A stretch of DNA of 64,000 nucleotides from Maricaulis sp. (GCF_017643475.1 NZ_JAEPNI010000001.1:1302001-1366000), one strand, 5' to 3'; positions 39,461 through 48,325 are shown, counted from the first letter of the stretch. The notes: generated by a model not told the origin, from the letters alone. Made by a program: numbers and translations.

Positions 39461-40294
39461 ATGACGATGAGTGTCCACACCAACACCGGAGCCATGATCG
39501 CTCTGCAGAATCTCAACAAGACCAATGTTGAGATGGATCAGACCCAGAACCGTATCAATACCGGCCTGAAGATTGCCGGTGCCAAGGATAACGCCGCGAT
39601 CTACGCCGTTGCCCAGGGCATGCGGGCTGATGTGAGTGCACTTGGAGCGGTTCAAACCGGCCTCGACCGAGCCGCCACGATCGGCGACGTTGCCCTGGCT
39701 GCCGGTGAAGCGATCTCGGATCTTCTGGTGCAGATGCGCGAGAAAGCCGTCGCGGCGATGGACCCGTCTCTCGATACCTTCTCCCGTGCTGCCTATGACA
39801 GTGACTTCAAGGCCCTGGTTGACCAGGTGCAGGGCATTATCGCAAATGCCGAGTTCGACGGCGCCAATATGATCAATGGTGCGGTTACTTCCGGTATCGA
39901 ATTTCTCGCTGACGCTGAGGCCACCCGGTCGGTTACGCTGAAAGCGCAGGATATGAGCCTGGGCGGTGCTATCATTACCCTCGCGACAACCGCATCGCTG
40001 GGCACCACGACCCTGGCCAGCACTGTGGCCTCGCAGATCCAGACCAGCCTCGACAATGTGAACCAGGCCCTCGCCAATCTGGGGTCTGACGTGAAGAAGC
40101 TGGAGGCTCACTCCGGTTTTGTTGGCAAGCTTATGGACAGCCTGACCAAGGGTATCGGCGACCTCGTTGATGCGGATCTTGCCGTCGAGAGTGCCAAGCT
40201 TCAGGCCTTGCAGGTGAAGCAGCAACTCGGCGTACAGGCGCTGTCGATCGCGAACAGCCAGCCTCAGATCATCCTCAACCTGTTTAACGGCTAA
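39461..40294 (+). CDS. Flagellin 3
   Basis: A 277-residue flagellin that is more divergent. VHTNTGAMIALQNLNKTNVE opens it, NAEFDGANMINGAVTSGIEF is the middle, and AKLQALQVKQQLGVQALSIA followed by NSQPQIILNLFNG closes it. It contains an extra Met-rich stretch and fewer Ser/Thr in the centre than flagellins 1-2. It could be a minor or proximal subunit. ATG 39461 or 39467 are both possible; GGGAG upstream fits 39461. Own sigma-54 promoter, ftr-like elements and terminator. Confidence 0.94.
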   Translation: MTMSVHTNTGAMIALQNLNKTNVEMDQTQNRINTGLKIAGAKDNAAIYAVAQGMRADVSALGAVQTGLDRAATIGDVALAAGEAISDLLVQMREKAVAAMDPSLDTFSRAAYDSDFKALVDQVQGIIANAEFDGANMINGAVTSGIEFLADAEATRSVTLKAQDMSLGGAIITLATTASLGTTTLASTVASQIQTSLDNVNQALANLGSDVKKLEAHSGFVGKLMDSLTKGIGDLVDADLAVESAKLQALQVKQQLGVQALSIANSQPQIILNLFNG

Positions 40295-40325
40295 TCGCCG
40301 TTTTCGGTCTCCACCACCACGGAAG

Positions 40326-40354
40326 CGGCTCCCTTCGGGGGGCCGTTTCTGTTT
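40326..40354 (+). terminator. Intrinsic terminator of flagellin gene 3
   Basis: CGGCTCCC, TTCG loop, GGGGGCCG (8 pairs, one G-T) followed by TTTCTGTTT. Confidence 0.85.
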
Positions 40355-40392
40355 AGGCGACTCGCGCCACTATCCCGGCAAAGGAGTGCTGC

Positions 40393-41559
40393 ATGTCCGA
40401 CAACTTCCTTCCCTATGGTCGTCAATCCATCGCCGAGGACGATATCGAGGCCGTGGTTGATGTGCTGAAGAGTGACTGGCTGACCACGGGGCCGGCTGTC
40501 AGCGACTTCGAAACAGCGTTTCGGTCCGCAACTGCTGCGCCGCATGCCCTGGCCTGTTCCAACGGTACAACGGCCTTGCATCTCGCACTGGCCGGGCTGG
40601 GCATCGGCGAGGGGGATGTGTGCATCGTTCCGGCGATTACCTTCCTCGCAACAGCGAATGCCGCGCTTTTCTGCGGCGCCGAGGTTGTGTTCTGTGATGT
40701 GGATGCCGACACCGGCTTGATGACCCAAGCGCATCTGGAAGAGGCGCTGGGACGCGCGGGCGACCGCGCCGCCGCTGTCTTGCCAGTGCATCTTGCCGGG
40801 CAGGCGGTGGACATGGCTGCGATATCGAGCATCGCTCGAACCGCGCAATTGCGGGTCGTCGAGGATGCGTGTCACGCACTCGGGACAGTTCACGCAGGCC
40901 TACCGGTCGGGGCCTGTCATCACTCGGACGCGGCGACATTCTCTTTCCACCCGGTCAAGACGATCGCCGCGGGTGAGGGCGGAATGGTCACAACGCGTGA
41001 TGCGGTTCTGGCAGAGCGCATAGCCCGACTGCGCAGTCATGGCATGGAGCGTTCACCAGAACATCTGGAGCGGGGCGCCGACGAGCCCTGGTGGTACGAG
41101 ATGCAGTCCCTAGGCTGGAACTATCGTTTGACCGATATCCAGGCGGCCTTGGCCCGGTCGCAGATCAAGCGGCTGGATCAGTTCAAGCGTGCGCGCCAGG
41201 CGCTGGCACAACGGTATGACGAGGCGCTCGCCGAGCTGGCGCCGCATATTCTGCCGATCCAGAGGACGCCGGACACGGATTCCTGCCTGCATCTCTACCC
41301 GGTGAGAATTGACTTTGAGGCGGTGGGGGTGACGCGGGCCGAGCTGATGAATGCGCTGCGCCAGCGCGGTATCGGAACTCAGGTCCACTACATTCCGCTC
41401 TACAAGCAACCCTTCTATCGCCAACGCTATGGCCAGACGGCTCTGGACGGTGCGGAGCGCTATTATGCGCGCACATTGAGCCTGCCCCTCTACGCCGGGC
41501 TGGACGCTGACGCTACCGATCGGGTCGTCAATGCGCTGAGCGAAGTGCTGGGGCTCTAG
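40393..41559 (+). CDS. pseC: UDP-4-amino-4,6-dideoxy-N-acetyl-beta-L-altrosamine transaminase (PseC)
   Basis: A 388-residue PLP aminotransferase of the DegT/DnrJ/EryC1 group. LPYGRQSIAEDDIEAVVDVL and LTTGPAVSDFE are PseC-typical, SNGTTALHLAL binds the PLP phosphate, VEDACHALG holds the ring-binding Asp, and FSFHPVKTI carries Lys189 that forms the Schiff base. It makes the second intermediate of pseudaminic acid synthesis (FlmB in Caulobacter). AAAGGAG precedes the ATG. It meets pseB tail-to-tail in a shared CTAG. Confidence 0.93.
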   Translation: MSDNFLPYGRQSIAEDDIEAVVDVLKSDWLTTGPAVSDFETAFRSATAAPHALACSNGTTALHLALAGLGIGEGDVCIVPAITFLATANAALFCGAEVVFCDVDADTGLMTQAHLEEALGRAGDRAAAVLPVHLAGQAVDMAAISSIARTAQLRVVEDACHALGTVHAGLPVGACHHSDAATFSFHPVKTIAAGEGGMVTTRDAVLAERIARLRSHGMERSPEHLERGADEPWWYEMQSLGWNYRLTDIQAALARSQIKRLDQFKRARQALAQRYDEALAELAPHILPIQRTPDTDSCLHLYPVRIDFEAVGVTRAELMNALRQRGIGTQVHYIPLYKQPFYRQRYGQTALDGAERYYARTLSLPLYAGLDADATDRVVNALSEVLGL

Positions 41560-42629
41560 GCTGCCTTGCGCCCGTTGAGGTAATCGCGAAGTTCCTCCGG
41601 GCTGAAATGCTCTCGATTGGTGTGCGAGGCGTAACAGAAGAATTCCGGCACTTCCTTGCCGCCCTCTGCCAGATAGCGTCGCATGATGCGTGCATTATGG
41701 GCAGGCAGGATGGCATAGCGATCCTCCAGTTCCACTGTGGTGCGCGCGTCATCCTCGGGGATCATCACCTCGTGCAGCTTTTCACCCGGGCGGATGCCGA
41801 TGATCTTGATGGGCAGGTCCGGCGCCATGGATTTGGCCAGTTCCACCATGGACATGGACGGGATCTTCGGGACGAAGACCTCGCCTCCGCGGGCCATAGC
41901 CAGGCTGGACAGGACGAAATTCACCCCCTGTTCGAGCGTGATCCAGAACCGTGTCATGCGCTCATCGGTGATCGGCAGGTGGTCGGCACCTTCATCGATC
42001 AGCTTGCGGAACAGCGGAATGACAGAGCCCCGCGACCCCACGACATTGCCGTAGCGGACCACGGAGAAAATCGGTCCGCCTTCCCCGCCCATATGCTGAG
42101 CGGCGGTGAATATTTTATCCGCTGCCAGTTTGGACGCGCCATAGAGATTGATCGGGCTGGCGGCCTTGTCCGTGGACAGTCCACAGACATGACGCACCCC
42201 ACGCCGGATAGCAGCGCGAACAACATTCTCGGCACCGATCACATTGGTCTTGATGCATTCGAACGGGTTGTATTCGGCGATCGGTACGTGTTTCAGAGCG
42301 GCCGCATGGATGACGATGTCGACGTCGCGCATAGCCATGTCGAGGCGGCTTTCATCTCTCACATCGCCAATGAAGTAACGCAGGAACGGATAGTCACTGG
42401 GTGAAAATTCCTGAGCCATTTCGGACTGTTTGAGCTCATCGCGTGAGAAGATGATCAGCTTGCGGGGCTTGTATTCCCGGCAAATGGTTTCAGCGAGTTG
42501 CTTGCCGAAAGAGCCGGTGCCGCCGGTGACCAGGATCACCTTGCCATTCAGGTCCATGCGCGGTTCGCGGAAAGTCCGGTTAAAGGCCATCGAGTTCAGG
42601 GCGTCCATGGGGGGCGTGATGTCAGACAT
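41556..42629 (-). CDS. pseB: UDP-N-acetylglucosamine 4,6-dehydratase, inverting (PseB)
   Basis: A protein of up to 357 residues, an extended SDR. VILVTGGTGSFGKQLAE has the NAD-binding GGTGSFG (36-42), and STDKAASPINLYGASK provides the TDK plus Y-x3-K catalytic set, which replaces the usual SDR Ser. RYGNVVGSRGSVIPLF and RFWITLEQGVNFV are PseB markers. It starts pseudaminic acid synthesis (FlmA in Caulobacter). The usual length is about 335; a start at 42557 (MDLNGK) would match that better than 42629. A CtrA-like box is 50 bases upstream. Confidence 0.93.
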   Translation of the reverse strand: MSDITPPMDALNSMAFNRTFREPRMDLNGKVILVTGGTGSFGKQLAETICREYKPRKLIIFSRDELKQSEMAQEFSPSDYPFLRYFIGDVRDESRLDMAMRDVDIVIHAAALKHVPIAEYNPFECIKTNVIGAENVVRAAIRRGVRHVCGLSTDKAASPINLYGASKLAADKIFTAAQHMGGEGGPIFSVVRYGNVVGSRGSVIPLFRKLIDEGADHLPITDERMTRFWITLEQGVNFVLSSLAMARGGEVFVPKIPSMSMVELAKSMAPDLPIKIIGIRPGEKLHEVMIPEDDARTTVELEDRYAILPAHNARIMRRYLAEGGKEVPEFFCYASHTNREHFSPEELRDYLNGRKAA

Positions 42630-42678
42630 GGTTTGGTTCCGCGATTCGTTAATCGGTATCGACGCTGCTCCCGTTGGG

Positions 42679-42693
42679 TTAACGGGTCGTTAG
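42679..42693. promoter_or_regulatory. CtrA-like box between pseB and the SpsF-like gene
   Basis: TTAACGGGTCGTTAG matches TTAA-N7-TTAA at 7 of 8 bases. It sits about 50 bases from pseB and 58 from the divergent gene. Confidence 0.45.
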
Positions 42694-42751
42694 GCTGGGC
42701 CCGCGATCCTAAAGCCTGGGCAAGCGTCGTCGGGGCGCGGGAGGAAGTTCC

Positions 42752-43537
42752 ATGACCACAGCTGTGATCGTTCAGGCTCAAACCGATTTTCAAACTGACA
42801 CCTCACCGGTGTTGGCTGATCTGGGCGGGCGAACCGTCCTGAACCGCGTTCTCGATCGTTGTGCATCCATCCCGGGTGTCGATAGCGTGATTTGCTCGAT
42901 ACCGGAAACGGAATTAGAAACCTCGCTGGCGCTGGAGGTTCTACGGGCCGGGCATTGTCTTTCGGTTGGCCCTGCAGGTGATGCCCTGGCCAATCTCTCC
43001 CATGCGGCCAAGGATTATCACGTCGACACGGTTGTCCGGGTCGGTGCCGAGGCGGCCTTTGTCGACGCCCAGCTTGCTGGCCGCGTGCTTGAGCTCATGC
43101 ATGATTCCCGGGCGGATTTCGCAACCAATGCGATGCCGACCGGCTATCCGCGCGGTCTTGAGGTCGAGGTTATTCCGGCCGTATTGCTGCACAAGGCGCA
43201 TGATGTTGCCTCGTCCGACGAGGAACGCGCGGATCCAACCTTGTGGATGCGTCAGCATGCCTATTTGCAGAAAGCCAATCTGCGGGGCCCCGGCGGAGCG
43301 CTCGAAGCGCTGGACTGGCGGGTTTCCAGTGCGGATGGCATCCGGTTCGCGCGGGCGATTTTCGACGAACTGGGCGAGGGCGCTGCAGCGGTGTCCGCCG
43401 CTGAACTTGCGGCGCTTTGCCTGCGTCGCCCGGACCTCCAGCGACCGGTGGAGCATGCTGGCGAGGTAAATCCCGTGGTTCCGTTGCAGGCAGCCGATAT
43501 CGAGAGTGCGATCGAGGCGCTGCGCATTGCGGTTTGA
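42752..43537 (+). CDS. Degenerate SpsF-like cytidylyltransferase
   Basis: A 261-residue protein with the overall order of SpsF/NeuA nucleotidyltransferases: RTVLNRVLDRCASIPGVDSV, a GDALANLSHAAKDYHVDTVV segment and FATNAMPTGYPRGLEVEVI. The N-terminal CTP-binding signature A-R-x-G-S-x-R-L-P-x-K of the paralogue at 29957-30682 is replaced by AQTDFQTDTSPVLADLGG, so catalysis is doubtful. It may be a regulatory or structural partner. A GGAGGAAG site precedes the ATG. It runs into the FlaEY-like gene 81 bases later. Confidence 0.65.
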   Translation: MTTAVIVQAQTDFQTDTSPVLADLGGRTVLNRVLDRCASIPGVDSVICSIPETELETSLALEVLRAGHCLSVGPAGDALANLSHAAKDYHVDTVVRVGAEAAFVDAQLAGRVLELMHDSRADFATNAMPTGYPRGLEVEVIPAVLLHKAHDVASSDEERADPTLWMRQHAYLQKANLRGPGGALEALDWRVSSADGIRFARAIFDELGEGAAAVSAAELAALCLRRPDLQRPVEHAGEVNPVVPLQAADIESAIEALRIAV

Positions 43538-43618
43538 GTGCCGCATTAACCTCATTTCTCAACGCTTTGTTTGTGTTCATGCGCCACATTGGGCAGCAGA
43601 ACCAAAAGGACTGCGTTG

Positions 43619-46378
43619 ATGTCAATCATCGGACTGGACATGAATGTGCTGACGGGCTGGTACAATGCCAAGCTCTCCAGCTCGCTCGCCTCCAGTTCAT
43701 CGCTGTCTGGCGCCAGCCGGTCCAGCGCATCGTCTGCAGCCGACGTGGTGACGCCCTGGGATGTGCGTGGCGATGTCAGCTCGTTGGAGGAAATGCGCCG
43801 CAGCGTCCTGGCGACGGGTGTTTTTTTCAAGGACCCGACACGCGAGTTTTCCGCGCTCGACGCCCCCGCTGATCACAAAAGCCTGTTCTCTCTGCACCAG
43901 GGGCTCAAGCGCCTTGCAGCCCTGGCCGAAGAAGCCAAGGACACGGAGACGGATGCGTCGCGTCGCACATTTCTGGAAAACCGTTTCCAGGAGGGCATGG
44001 GTCAGCTGGATACGTATTTCCAGTCCCTGGATCTGACGGAAGTCAATCTCCTGAAGGGCGAAGAGCTGCGCAAGATAGAGAGCGAGGTCGCGATTTCCCG
44101 TGGTAGCTCGACCTTCACGACGGGATTAGTGCATTCCGGGGATTTCGACGCCGAAGTCGCCAGTCTGACCGGCGATGTCCAGTTTGATATCTCGGTGGTC
44201 AAGAATGGCGTGACGACCAATATCGCCATCGATCTTGCCGATATGGGCGCGACGACCCGAAATCTCGACAATATCGCCGAGCACATCAATACGCAGCTCG
44301 AGGCAGCCGGCATGCTGACCAAGTTCAGCCGCGTGAAGCTGGGCGAGAAGAACGAGTTCGGCGTCGTCGAGGGCAATGATTTCGGCTTCAAGGTCAGCGG
44401 GATCTCGACCGAGCGGATCAGTTTCAGTTCTCCGACCGGCGAGGCGGCCGTCTATCTGACAGGCGCCTCGGGCCTCAATGACACGGCAGGCGGCCAGTTT
44501 GTCAAACTGACCGATCTGGCCAGTGGCGACCCGACTGTAGGAGCATCCTCGCGCTGGGAAGCTGACGCGACAACGAGTGAAGTGGATGTGGTTGGTGGCG
44601 AGGACGGCGAGACCCGGACCAAGACCGAAAGCAATCCGCTTGAAATTCACGCCAGCGCCGCGTCTGCGGACGGGGGCATCTACGTCGTGGGCGAAACCTC
44701 CCATACGGTTGATGGCCAGGTGATCAAGGGTGAGCAGGATCTCGTTCTTGCCAAGTATGACAGTCTTGGAAACAAGCTTTGGAGCCGCGTGCTGGGCGCA
44801 TCAGAGGATGCGGCCGGTACGACCATCAATGTTGATGATGACGGCAATGTCGTGATCGCAGGCCAGGTGTCTGGCGGTCTTGGCTCCACAACCGATATCG
44901 GCGGTACGGACACGGTCGTGGCCAAGTATAATGGCGATGGCGTTGAACAGTGGATGCAGCGTTTCGGCAGTCGCGATGATGACACTGCGGACAGTGTGGC
45001 GATCGGGGCGGACGGTACGGTTTATGTCGCCGGTCGCAGCGAATCGACCTTTGGCGACCAGACCCATCTGGGCGGGGCTTCGGATGGATATATCCGCGCC
45101 ATCGGGTCGGATGGAACAACCCAATATACGCGCCGCATTGGCGGGGCTGGGGAGGACAAGATCGCCTCTCTGGCCATCGCCGATGATGGCAGCCTGCTGG
45201 TCGCCAGCGAGGAAGACGGTGTCGGTGTCGTGCGCAAGTATGATGCAGCCGATGGTACGTCTGCCGCGAGCTGGGAGCAGAGACTGGGCGATCTGGAAGA
45301 TGGCCGGATCGGACAGATCATCAGCGATGGCACGGATATCTATGTGGTAGGATCTGCCGGATCCAGTTTCGCGCCGAGTGCGCCCCTGAGCGGCCATGCC
45401 GGCGGTGTCCGCGATGCCTTCCTGGTCAAGATGACCGACGGCGCCACCCCAAGCTTGAACTACACGACTTTCGTGGGATCAGCGGGTGACGAAATGGCCA
45501 ATGCGGTAACCGTCAGCGACGGCAAGGTCTATCTGGCGGGCAAGACGGATGGCACACTGCCTGGCGCGACCCTGAACGGTGACCGCGACGCTTTTGCCGC
45601 GCGGGTGGATGCGACAACGGGTGCGCTGGACTGGGCGACCCAAATTTCCGGTCGCAGCGGCATCGCAGAGTCCACGGGCATCGTTGTTCAAAGCCAGGGT
45701 GACAGCGTGCTGGACGCCATGGGGCTGCCCTCGGGATCCCTGACCTATTCCGACAGTCGGGTGATTACCGACCGGAGTGCGGCCCGCGAAGGCGACCATC
45801 TCTACATTTCCGTGGACGGTGGCCGACGCAAGAAGATCTCCATCGACGCCGATGACACGATGCGGTCGCTGACATTCAAGATTAACGCGCATCTTGTGCT
45901 GGATGGCACAGCGGATGTACGCCGCAGCAGTGCGGGCGATCAGCTGCGGATCAAGGCTGCGGAGGATCACCGGATCGAATTGTTCGCCGGCGAGACCGGT
46001 CGCGATTTGCTCAAATCGCTGGGCATCGAGCCGGGCGCTGTGGTCAATACCGGTTCCCTGCTTGATGACGATGATGACAAGTCGGTCGATGCGCCACCGC
46101 TCTTCTCGCTGGACCTGCCCAACGTCCTGTCACTGGCGGATGAAGATACGTCCGAGGACGCCATGGATGCGCTGCAGGCGGCCATGTCCAAGGTCCAGCG
46201 TGCTTATCGCGATATCACCACGGACCCGGCATTGAAGGCGCTGCTTGAAGGTCCCCAGAACGGCAAGACCGGTGGGACGGTGCCTGCGTATTACAATGCC
46301 CAGCTGGCGAACTACCAGGCCGGTTTGTCCCGCCTGGCCCAAGGGCCCTCCGGCGCGACGGGCGCGCTCTTTTTCTAG
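43619..46378 (+). CDS. FlaEY-like flagellar regulatory protein with beta-propeller repeats
   Basis: A 919-residue protein without signal peptide. The N-terminus (SIIGLDMNVLTGWYNAKLSS) and the C-terminal helix around TVPAYYNAQLANYQAGLSRL look like exported flagellar proteins. Residues about 345-700 hold repeated SBBP-type blades (GGIYVVGET, GNVVIAGQVSGG, GTVYVAGRSEST, TDIYVVGSAGSS, GKVYLAGKTDGT). This layout and the flagellin neighbourhood fit Caulobacter FlaE/FlaY (about 950 residues), which influence flagellin assembly; the exact role is not known. AAAAGGA lies eight bases before the ATG. A 12-bp terminator follows. Confidence 0.6.
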   Translation: MSIIGLDMNVLTGWYNAKLSSSLASSSSLSGASRSSASSAADVVTPWDVRGDVSSLEEMRRSVLATGVFFKDPTREFSALDAPADHKSLFSLHQGLKRLAALAEEAKDTETDASRRTFLENRFQEGMGQLDTYFQSLDLTEVNLLKGEELRKIESEVAISRGSSTFTTGLVHSGDFDAEVASLTGDVQFDISVVKNGVTTNIAIDLADMGATTRNLDNIAEHINTQLEAAGMLTKFSRVKLGEKNEFGVVEGNDFGFKVSGISTERISFSSPTGEAAVYLTGASGLNDTAGGQFVKLTDLASGDPTVGASSRWEADATTSEVDVVGGEDGETRTKTESNPLEIHASAASADGGIYVVGETSHTVDGQVIKGEQDLVLAKYDSLGNKLWSRVLGASEDAAGTTINVDDDGNVVIAGQVSGGLGSTTDIGGTDTVVAKYNGDGVEQWMQRFGSRDDDTADSVAIGADGTVYVAGRSESTFGDQTHLGGASDGYIRAIGSDGTTQYTRRIGGAGEDKIASLAIADDGSLLVASEEDGVGVVRKYDAADGTSAASWEQRLGDLEDGRIGQIISDGTDIYVVGSAGSSFAPSAPLSGHAGGVRDAFLVKMTDGATPSLNYTTFVGSAGDEMANAVTVSDGKVYLAGKTDGTLPGATLNGDRDAFAARVDATTGALDWATQISGRSGIAESTGIVVQSQGDSVLDAMGLPSGSLTYSDSRVITDRSAAREGDHLYISVDGGRRKKISIDADDTMRSLTFKINAHLVLDGTADVRRSSAGDQLRIKAAEDHRIELFAGETGRDLLKSLGIEPGAVVNTGSLLDDDDDKSVDAPPLFSLDLPNVLSLADEDTSEDAMDALQAAMSKVQRAYRDITTDPALKALLEGPQNGKTGGTVPAYYNAQLANYQAGLSRLAQGPSGATGALFF

Positions 46379-46382
46379 ACAC

Positions 46383-46410
46383 AATAAAGCCCGCCGAAGC
46401 GGGCTTTATT
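46383..46410. terminator. Bidirectional intrinsic terminator
   Basis: AATAAAGCCCGC, CGAA loop, GCGGGCTTTATT: a perfect 12-bp stem with A and T runs. It serves the FlaEY-like gene (plus) and the flgI-cheL-flbY operon (minus). Confidence 0.93.
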
Positions 46411-46428
46411 CTTGGGATGCAACCAGTA

Positions 46429-46878
46429 TCAGGCGGTCTGGTTCAGCGCGATGTTCATCGCGCCCGGGGCCACCGCACGATGGCCGGCGCCAGGGCCATA
46501 TCCACCCCCCGCTGATTTCTGACGTGCGGCCTCGTCGGCGATGGCCTTGACCACGCCTTCGGTCAGCGTCTTCATCGCAGCCACGGCATGACCGTTTTCC
46601 GCGAGGGCCTTGTGGAACATTTCCGTTGCCTTGCGCAGGGCGTCCTTGACCGGCGCGCTGGCACCGGCAAATCGCTGCGGCTCCTGGCGTGCCCGAGACA
46701 CCTCCACCCGATAGATGTTGGCCAGTTTCGATTTCTCGTCCTGCAGGTGCAGGGCATCCTGCGGACGACGCTCCTGAAACAGCGATGTTTCCTGGCGGAT
46801 CAAATCCGTCAAACGCTGTGTCAGCTTGAGCAGGGCCTGCGCCCGTTCGGCACCATTCGCAGCTGCCAGTTCCGTCAT
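46429..46878 (-). CDS. flbY: FlbY-like flagellar protein (FlgN-like)
   Basis: A 149-residue helical protein. AQALLKLTQRLTDLIRQETS, DEKSKLANIYRVEVSRARQE and PVKDALRKATEMFHKALAEN resemble the helical hairpins of FlgN-type chaperones. The position after flgI and cheL is that of flbY in Caulobacter. The C-terminal 30 residues are Gly/Ala-rich. It probably chaperones hook-filament junction proteins. It overlaps cheL by four bases; the symbol rests mainly on synteny. Confidence 0.65.
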   Translation of the reverse strand: MTELAAANGAERAQALLKLTQRLTDLIRQETSLFQERRPQDALHLQDEKSKLANIYRVEVSRARQEPQRFAGASAPVKDALRKATEMFHKALAENGHAVAAMKTLTEGVVKAIADEAARQKSAGGGYGPGAGHRAVAPGAMNIALNQTA

Positions 46879-47210
46879 GCTTGTTCTCCCCCTGCTTCCT
46901 GATAACGCAGGATTTCTGATGTCAGCCGATCCGCCAGTCCAAGTCCGCCGGACTGGGCCATGACCTTGGCGTATTCCTCGTGCAGCAATCCGGCGAAGGC
47001 CTTTTCGCCTGCACCGCCGCCAAACGGATTTTCCTCGCCGACATTCGCGAACATCGCTGACACCATCTGGGACAGGAAGAAGCTCTCGAAATCTTCGGCG
47101 ACCGCACGCGCTTCCGCTTCGCTGCGCGCACCCCCGATGTTTGGCGCCTGGGTATTGGAGCGTGCCGCTCCAACCGCATTGGCCATCTGAAGGTTGAGGA
47201 GCTCGTCCAT
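46875..47210 (-). CDS. cheL: CheL/FlgJ N-terminal rod-binding protein
   Basis: A 111-residue protein. AVAEDFESFFLSQMVSAMFA and GEKAFAGLLHEEYAKVMAQS with GLADRLTSEILR match the rod-binding domain of FlgJ, without a muramidase domain. In Caulobacter the stand-alone form is called CheL. It should cap or help assemble the rod in the periplasm; a separate transglycosylase would open the wall. It overlaps flgI by one base and flbY by four. Confidence 0.87.
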   Translation of the reverse strand: MDELLNLQMANAVGAARSNTQAPNIGGARSEAEARAVAEDFESFFLSQMVSAMFANVGEENPFGGGAGEKAFAGLLHEEYAKVMAQSGGLGLADRLTSEILRYQEAGGEQA

Positions 47211-48325
47211 TACAGCACCTCGATATCGGCTTGCAGGGCGCCTGCGGCCTTGATGGCCTGCAGGATCGTGATCATGTCGCGCGGGGTGACGCCCAGCGCG
47301 TTGAGACCGTCGACCAGTTCGCGCAGGGAAACCGTATCATCCAGCACGCCCAGCTGCATGGCGTCTTCCTCAACCGTCACATCCGTGCGCGGCAGGATCG
47401 CCGTCTCGCCTTCTGAGAAGGGCGCCGGCTGGCTGGCGACCGGGCTCTCGGACACGGTGATGGTCAGATTGCCCTGGGCGATGGCGACCATGGACACGCG
47501 AACATTTTCGCCCATGACGATGGTGCCGGTGTTTTCATCGATGATGACGCGGGCCGGCATATCGGCCTCGACGCGCAGCTGCTCGACTTCGGCCAGCAGG
47601 TCGATCATGTCGCCGTTGAAGCTGGCCGGACGTGTCAGCTCGACCGTGCTCGGATCAACTGCGCGGGCGGCGTCTCCACCCATATAGGCGTTGATGGCAT
47701 CGGCCATGCGGCGCGCGGTGGTGAAGTCCGGATTGCGCAGGGAGAGGCGCAGGGATGCGCGGTTGGCGATATCGGCCCATGGGTCAATGCCGGAGCCGGC
47801 AAACGGGTTCTCGACCAGGGCGCCATTGGCGATCCGACCGGAGGTGGGAACACCGCGGGTGATGGTCGCGCCGTCGCCACCAGCAGAAAAGCCGCCGACG
47901 GTCATCGTACCCTGGGCAACGGCCCAGGTGCGCCCGTGGCTGTCAAACAGCGGCGTGGCGACCAGGGTGCCACCTTGCAGGCTGGAGGCATCACCAATGG
48001 CGGAGACTGTGACGTCTATGCGGGTGCCCTGCGAGGAAAACGCCGGCAGGCTGGCCGTGACCATAACCGCGGCAACATTGCGCGTATTCAGATTGGCGTC
48101 GCGCGTGTTGACGTTGAACTGTTCCAGCATCGCGTTCAGGGACTGGTTGGTGAAACTGGAATTGCGCAGGCTGTCGCCGGTGCCGTCCAGGCCAACTACA
48201 AGGCCATAACCCACAAGATGGTTTTCCCGAACATCTTCGACATCGACCATATCCTTGATCCGTGACGAGGCATGGGCCGGCGTGACAAGCATGAGGGCGG
48301 CGAAGGCGAGGGCGATGATGCGCAT
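47210..48325 (-). CDS. flgI: FlgI flagellar P-ring protein
   Basis: A 371-residue periplasmic protein with a signal peptide (MRIIALAFAALMLVTPAHAS). RIKDMVDVEDVRENHLVGYG and GLVVGLDGTGDSLRNSSFTN open it, NTRNVAAVMVTASLPAFSSQ follows, and LRELVDGLNALGVTPRDMIT with ILQAIKAAGALQADIEV ends it, all FlgI hallmarks. It forms the P-ring around the rod with FlgA as chaperone. First gene of flgI-cheL-flbY with its own sigma-54 promoter. Confidence 0.97.
   Translation of the reverse strand: MRIIALAFAALMLVTPAHASSRIKDMVDVEDVRENHLVGYGLVVGLDGTGDSLRNSSFTNQSLNAMLEQFNVNTRDANLNTRNVAAVMVTASLPAFSSQGTRIDVTVSAIGDASSLQGGTLVATPLFDSHGRTWAVAQGTMTVGGFSAGGDGATITRGVPTSGRIANGALVENPFAGSGIDPWADIANRASLRLSLRNPDFTTARRMADAINAYMGGDAARAVDPSTVELTRPASFNGDMIDLLAEVEQLRVEADMPARVIIDENTGTIVMGENVRVSMVAIAQGNLTITVSESPVASQPAPFSEGETAILPRTDVTVEEDAMQLGVLDDTVSLRELVDGLNALGVTPRDMITILQAIKAAGALQADIEVL

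Noticed and set aside
39308-40225. A 305-codon minus-strand open frame over flagellin 3
   Set aside because: It is the complement of a typical flagellin with its own promoter and terminator; the mirrored composition explains the lack of stops.
36768-40294. Repeated flagellin blocks considered as a mobile or invertible element
   Set aside because: The repeats are in direct orientation within coding sequence, without inverted termini or a recombinase gene nearby; they are explained by gene duplication.
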